A DNA stretch of 64,000 nucleotides from DSYU01 sp964437595 (GTDB taxonomy: Bacteria; Chloroflexota; Anaerolineae; Anaerolineales; Anaerolineaceae): positions 76,490 to 140,489 of the forward strand of contig CAYTHO010000004.1 of NCBI GenBank assembly GCA_964437595.1. The letters run 5' to 3'. Shown piece after piece: positions 60,841 through 64,000 of this stretch. The notes under the pieces were generated by a model. It worked only from the letters and a program-made list of their open reading frames with translations. It did not search any database and was not told the DNA's origin. Both the position numbers and the translations under genes were made by a program. Within the stretch, counting starts at the first letter, position 1; each line of letters starts with the position of its first letter.

Positions 60841-61257
60841 GTGCCAACAATCAATCAGTTGATCCGCAAGGGTCGCGTAACGAAGAGAGCCAAAAGCAAG
60901 TCGCCCGCGCTGCAGTATATCCTCAACACATATAAGCAGCGCCGCATCCGCCAGTCTGACGGCTCGCCGCAGAAGCGGGGTGTGTGCACCGTGGTGCGCA
61001 CGATGACCCCCAAGAAACCCAATTCCGCGCTGCGCAAGATTGCCCGTGTTCGCCTGACGAACGGCATCGAAGTAACTGCGTACATCCCGGGTGAGGGTCA
61101 CCAGTTGCAGGAGCACTCGGTGGTGCTCGTTCGCGGCGGCCGCGTGAAAGATCTGCCGGGCGTCCGCTACCACATTGTCCGTGGCACGCTGGACACGACT
61201 GGTGTCGGAAAGCGCCGCCAGGGTCGTTCGAAGTACGGCGCCAAGCGCCCGAAATAA
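60841..61257 (+). CDS. rpsL: 30S ribosomal protein S12
   Basis: 138 residues from GTG 60841, 8 bases after TGGAGG; the peptide starts MPTINQLIRKGR as expected. Conserved TPKKPNSALRKIARVRLTNG and RGVCT blocks; streptomycin-site lysines are wild type. About 14 extra residues (LQYILNTYKQRRIRQSD) after SPAL make it longer than the 124-residue E. coli protein. First gene of the str operon. Confidence 0.97.
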   Translation: MPTINQLIRKGRVTKRAKSKSPALQYILNTYKQRRIRQSDGSPQKRGVCTVVRTMTPKKPNSALRKIARVRLTNGIEVTAYIPGEGHQLQEHSVVLVRGGRVKDLPGVRYHIVRGTLDTTGVGKRRQGRSKYGAKRPK

Positions 61258-61289
61258 AGCTGTTTTTTTTGATACGGAGTTAGCAAGAG

Positions 61290-61757
61290 ATGCGTCGAAC
61301 GAAACCAGAAGAACGGGAAGTAATACCCGATGCCCGCTACAACAGTGTGATTGTGGAAACGATTATTCACCACATTATGTACCGCGGCAAGAAGAGCGTA
61401 GCTCGTACCCTGGTGTACGAAGCGCTGGAAATGGCCGAACAGCGCGCCAACCGGCCCGCGCTGGATGTGTTGGAACAGGCGTTGAAAAATGTCGGCCCGA
61501 TCATGGAAGTCCGCCCGCGCCGCGTGGGTGGTGCGACTTACCAGGTGCCCATGGAAGTTCCCACGGAGCGCCGTTTAGCCCTGGCCATGCGCTGGATGAT
61601 CAGCGCGGCCCGTGCTCGTACCGGGAGATCTTTCTCGGAAAAACTTTCTGCTGAAATTTTGGATGCTGCAAGCAATCAGGGTTCCGCAGTTCGCAAGCGT
61701 GAAGAAACGCACAAGATGGCTGAAGCCAACCGCGCTTTCTCGCACTATCGGATGTAG
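61290..61757 (+). CDS. rpsG: 30S ribosomal protein S7
   Basis: 155 residues, usual length. MRRTKPEEREVIPDARYNSVIVE, the VRPRRVGGATYQVPMEV block and AEANRAFSHYR are diagnostic. S7 organises the 16S rRNA 3' domain. 32 bases after rpsL, with GGAG upstream. Confidence 0.98.
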   Translation: MRRTKPEEREVIPDARYNSVIVETIIHHIMYRGKKSVARTLVYEALEMAEQRANRPALDVLEQALKNVGPIMEVRPRRVGGATYQVPMEVPTERRLALAMRWMISAARARTGRSFSEKLSAEILDAASNQGSAVRKREETHKMAEANRAFSHYRM

Positions 61758-61815
61758 TTCATAAACTGCATTCGTAGGCAGCAAGTACGGTCACTTCAAT
61801 AACAATAGGTGTTTG

Positions 61816-63888
61816 ATGGCTCGTAATTTTCCGTTGGAACGGTGCCGAAATATTGGGATTATCGCTCATATAGATGCCGGTAAAACGACAACTACCGAGC
61901 GGATCCTCTTCTATACTGGTAAGACGTACCGCATTGGATCCGTAGATGATGGCACCACTGTGACGGATTGGATGGCTCAGGAGCGTGAACGAGGAATCAC
62001 CATCGTTTCCGCGGCGGTTACGGCTGAGTGGAAAGATTACCAGATCAACGTAATCGACACTCCGGGGCACATCGACTTTACCGCTGAAGTGCAGCGCTCG
62101 TTGCGCGTGCTGGATGGCGGTGTCGTCGTTTTTGATGCCACCCAGGGTGTCGAACCGCAGAGCGAGACCGTCTGGCGGCAGGCGGATCGTTACAACGTTC
62201 CGCGGATCTGCTTTATCAACAAGATGGATCGAGTGGGGGCCTCATACGATTACTCGATCGCCTCTATTCGCCAGCGGCTGGGCGCCAACCCCATTGCTAT
62301 GCAGATCCCCATCGGCAGTGAAGCAAACTTCACTGGTGTCGTGGACTTACTCACCATGCAGGCCATTTATTGGAATGATGAGCAGGGCCGCGAGCCGGTA
62401 CTTGAAGAAATTCCCCCAGAGTTAAAACAAGAAGCAGAAGAAAAGCGTGCGCTGCTGGTTGAGCGCATCGCTGAGCTTGATGATGACCTGACCGTAAAAT
62501 TCCTGGAAGGCGATGAAATTACCGTTGATGATCTGAAAGCGGGGCTCCGCAAGGCAGTCATCAAGGGCAGCGCCGCACCGGTTTTTTGCGGCAGTTCGCT
62601 GCGCAATAAGGGCGTTCAGCCGGTATTAGATGCCGTCATCGATTACCTGCCCTCTCCGCTGGATATTCCCCCGGTAAAAGGCACCGATATTAATACCGGT
62701 GAACTGGTGGAATGCTTGCCAGAAGATGATGCCCCGTTGAGCGCGCTTGTCTTTAAGATCGTTACGGACCCCTACGTTGGCCGCCTGGCGTACTTCCGGG
62801 TGTATTCAGGCAAGATGGTCACCGGCTCAGGCGTGCTGAACTCAGGGAAGAGCAAGCGCGAGCGAGTTGGCCGCATGGTGCGCATGTATGCTGACCGGCG
62901 CGAGGATATCACCGAAGTTTTCGCTGGCGATATTGGCGCGGTGCTGGGGCTGAAAGACAGCTTCACCGGCGATACACTGTGCGATCTGCAGAATCCGGTT
63001 CTGCTGGAGAGCATCTCCTTCCCGGAGCCAGTGATCTCGGTTGCCATTGAGCCGAAAACGACGATCGACCAGGATAAGATGTCTGAGGCGCTGCGCAAGC
63101 TTTCTGAGGAAGATCCCACCTTCCGGGTGCGATCAGATGAGACCACAGGTCAGACGATTATCTCCGGCATGGGCGAGCTGCACCTGGATGTGCTGGTAGA
63201 CCGCATGCTGCGAGAGTTCCGCGTGCAGGCGAACGTAGGTCGCCCGCGCGTTGCCTATCGCGAGACCATTACCCGCGCGGTTCCAAAGATCAATTACAAA
63301 TACGCCAAACAAACTGGCGGTCGGGGTATGTATGGTCATGTCGTATTCAATATGGAACCGATCGAGCGCGGGAACGGGATTGTTTTTGAAAACAAAACGT
63401 TTGGCGGCTCCGTTCCGCTTGAATACATTCCGGCGGTAGAGAAAGGCGTCAAAGAAGCCGCGGAAGCTGGTATCCTGGCGGGTTACCCGGTAACGGATAT
63501 CAAGGTTCAACTCATCGATGGCTCGTTCCACGAAGTGGACTCCAATGAAATGGCATTCCGCATGGCGGCTATCTTGGCGTTCAAAGAGGGCATGCAAAAG
63601 GGCGGACCCGTTCTGCTGGAGCCCGTTATGAAGGTCGAAGTGGTGATGCCGGAGGAATTCTTGGGCGAGGTATTAGGGCAAGTTAATGCGCGCCGGGGTG
63701 AAATTCAGGGCATGGAAATTCGCCCAGGGAATGCACAGGCCGCGCGGGCGCTCGTCCCCATGGCTGAAATGTTTGGGTATGCGACCAGTCTCCGCTCGGC
63801 CACGCAGGGCCGCGGGGTCTTCTCAATGGAATTTGACCACTACGCTCCGCTCAGTGAGTCAGTGGCGCAAAAAGTTTTGAATTCGTAA
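61816..63888 (+). CDS. fusA: Translation elongation factor G
   Basis: 690 residues from ATG 61816 (AGGTG upstream). GTPase motifs AHIDAGKTT, DTPGHIDF and NKMDRVGA, then domains II to V with RGMYGHVVFNMEP and the C-terminal GYATSLRSATQGRGVFSMEFDHY. Drives ribosome translocation. Normal length, no frame problem. Confidence 0.98.
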   Translation: MARNFPLERCRNIGIIAHIDAGKTTTTERILFYTGKTYRIGSVDDGTTVTDWMAQERERGITIVSAAVTAEWKDYQINVIDTPGHIDFTAEVQRSLRVLDGGVVVFDATQGVEPQSETVWRQADRYNVPRICFINKMDRVGASYDYSIASIRQRLGANPIAMQIPIGSEANFTGVVDLLTMQAIYWNDEQGREPVLEEIPPELKQEAEEKRALLVERIAELDDDLTVKFLEGDEITVDDLKAGLRKAVIKGSAAPVFCGSSLRNKGVQPVLDAVIDYLPSPLDIPPVKGTDINTGELVECLPEDDAPLSALVFKIVTDPYVGRLAYFRVYSGKMVTGSGVLNSGKSKRERVGRMVRMYADRREDITEVFAGDIGAVLGLKDSFTGDTLCDLQNPVLLESISFPEPVISVAIEPKTTIDQDKMSEALRKLSEEDPTFRVRSDETTGQTIISGMGELHLDVLVDRMLREFRVQANVGRPRVAYRETITRAVPKINYKYAKQTGGRGMYGHVVFNMEPIERGNGIVFENKTFGGSVPLEYIPAVEKGVKEAAEAGILAGYPVTDIKVQLIDGSFHEVDSNEMAFRMAAILAFKEGMQKGGPVLLEPVMKVEVVMPEEFLGEVLGQVNARRGEIQGMEIRPGNAQAARALVPMAEMFGYATSLRSATQGRGVFSMEFDHYAPLSESVAQKVLNS

Positions 63889-63945
63889 CCATATAAGCAA
63901 AGCGATGTAAGCGAAGCGACATTATCTCAAGGAGATATTTTTAGA

Positions 63946-64000
63946 ATGGCGAAGCAGAAGTTTGACCGAAGCAAACCGCATTTGAATGTGGGAACGATGG
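63946..64000 (+). CDS. tuf: Elongation factor Tu, N-terminal fragment
   Basis: Only 18 codons are in the window: ATG 63946, 8 to 10 bases after AAGGAGA, then AKQKFDRSKPHLNVGTM, the standard EF-Tu opening before the P-loop. Position after fusA agrees. Confidence 0.92.
   Translation, partial: MAKQKFDRSKPHLNVGTM

Overview
The window looks like a chromosomal segment of a G+C-rich, free-living bacterium, most likely phylum Chloroflexi and probably Anaerolineae. This is inferred from gene content: secreted proteins with NWFWN-ending repeats, an Agl23-type mannosyl/oligosaccharyl-like membrane protein fused to NHL repeats, MoxR/DUF58/DUF4129/SpoIIM neighbourhoods, a lineage-type RpoB insertion, and a str operon with a 138-residue S12. 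No prophage, insertion sequence, CRISPR array or tRNA gene was seen. One 100-N assembly gap (8582-8681) lies inside a repeat-protein gene.

Layout. 1-370: start of a minus-strand ABC exporter behind a promoter, a 22-codon leader ORF and a terminator hairpin, which is the layout of an attenuator. 513-8073: plus-strand genes for a NarL-type response regulator, phosphoglycerate mutase, a MerR regulator coupled to a VIT/VWA protein, and an RNase II/R-type exonuclease, with a minus-strand DUF1990 protein between them. 8127-10843: gapped secreted repeat protein, NusG paralogue, nucleotide-sugar epimerase. 10844-11386: an unidentified structured RNA followed by 6S RNA. 11387-18871: an almost complete his operon (hisG-hisD-hisC/hisB fusion-hisH-hisA-hisF-hisI-hisE, minus strand) headed by a leader peptide with three consecutive His codons and a classic terminator. 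18919-26104: purH and a complete branched-chain amino-acid type ABC importer (livFGMH and the binding lipoprotein).

26531-39661: a translationally coupled trio (receiver-TadZ/CpaE-like ATPase, sirtuin, GAF histidine kinase), an ABC exporter, a chain arfB-methyltransferase-flippase-like membrane protein, a C-terminal processing protease, a small membrane protein, a HAD hydrolase, mutL and a DegV protein. 39707-47444: Agl23-NHL fusion, PG-binding/beta-lactamase-fold protein, HAD-HD fusion, NUDIX hydrolase, RDD protein. 47519-54095: the SpoIIM, DUF58, MoxR, DUF4350, DUF4129 cluster. 54290-56487: GDP-mannose dehydratase, low-molecular-weight phosphatase, lytic transglycosylase. 56751-64000: rpoB, then rpsL-rpsG-fusA-tuf (tuf cut by the window end); rpoC is not between rpoB and rpsL.

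Regulation is unusually readable here. Many promoters match TTGACA-17 bp-TATAAT closely, several -10 boxes lie only 6-8 bases before a start codon (candidate leaderless mRNAs), and at least four leaders carry terminator-like hairpins. The strongest candidates for something not yet described are the two peptide-based attenuators (his and ABC exporter), the unidentified RNA upstream of 6S RNA, and the receiver-ATPase/sirtuin/kinase operon. Start sites were revised where a Shine-Dalgarno (SD) sequence or promoter decided them. No database search was run; all names come from reading motifs.
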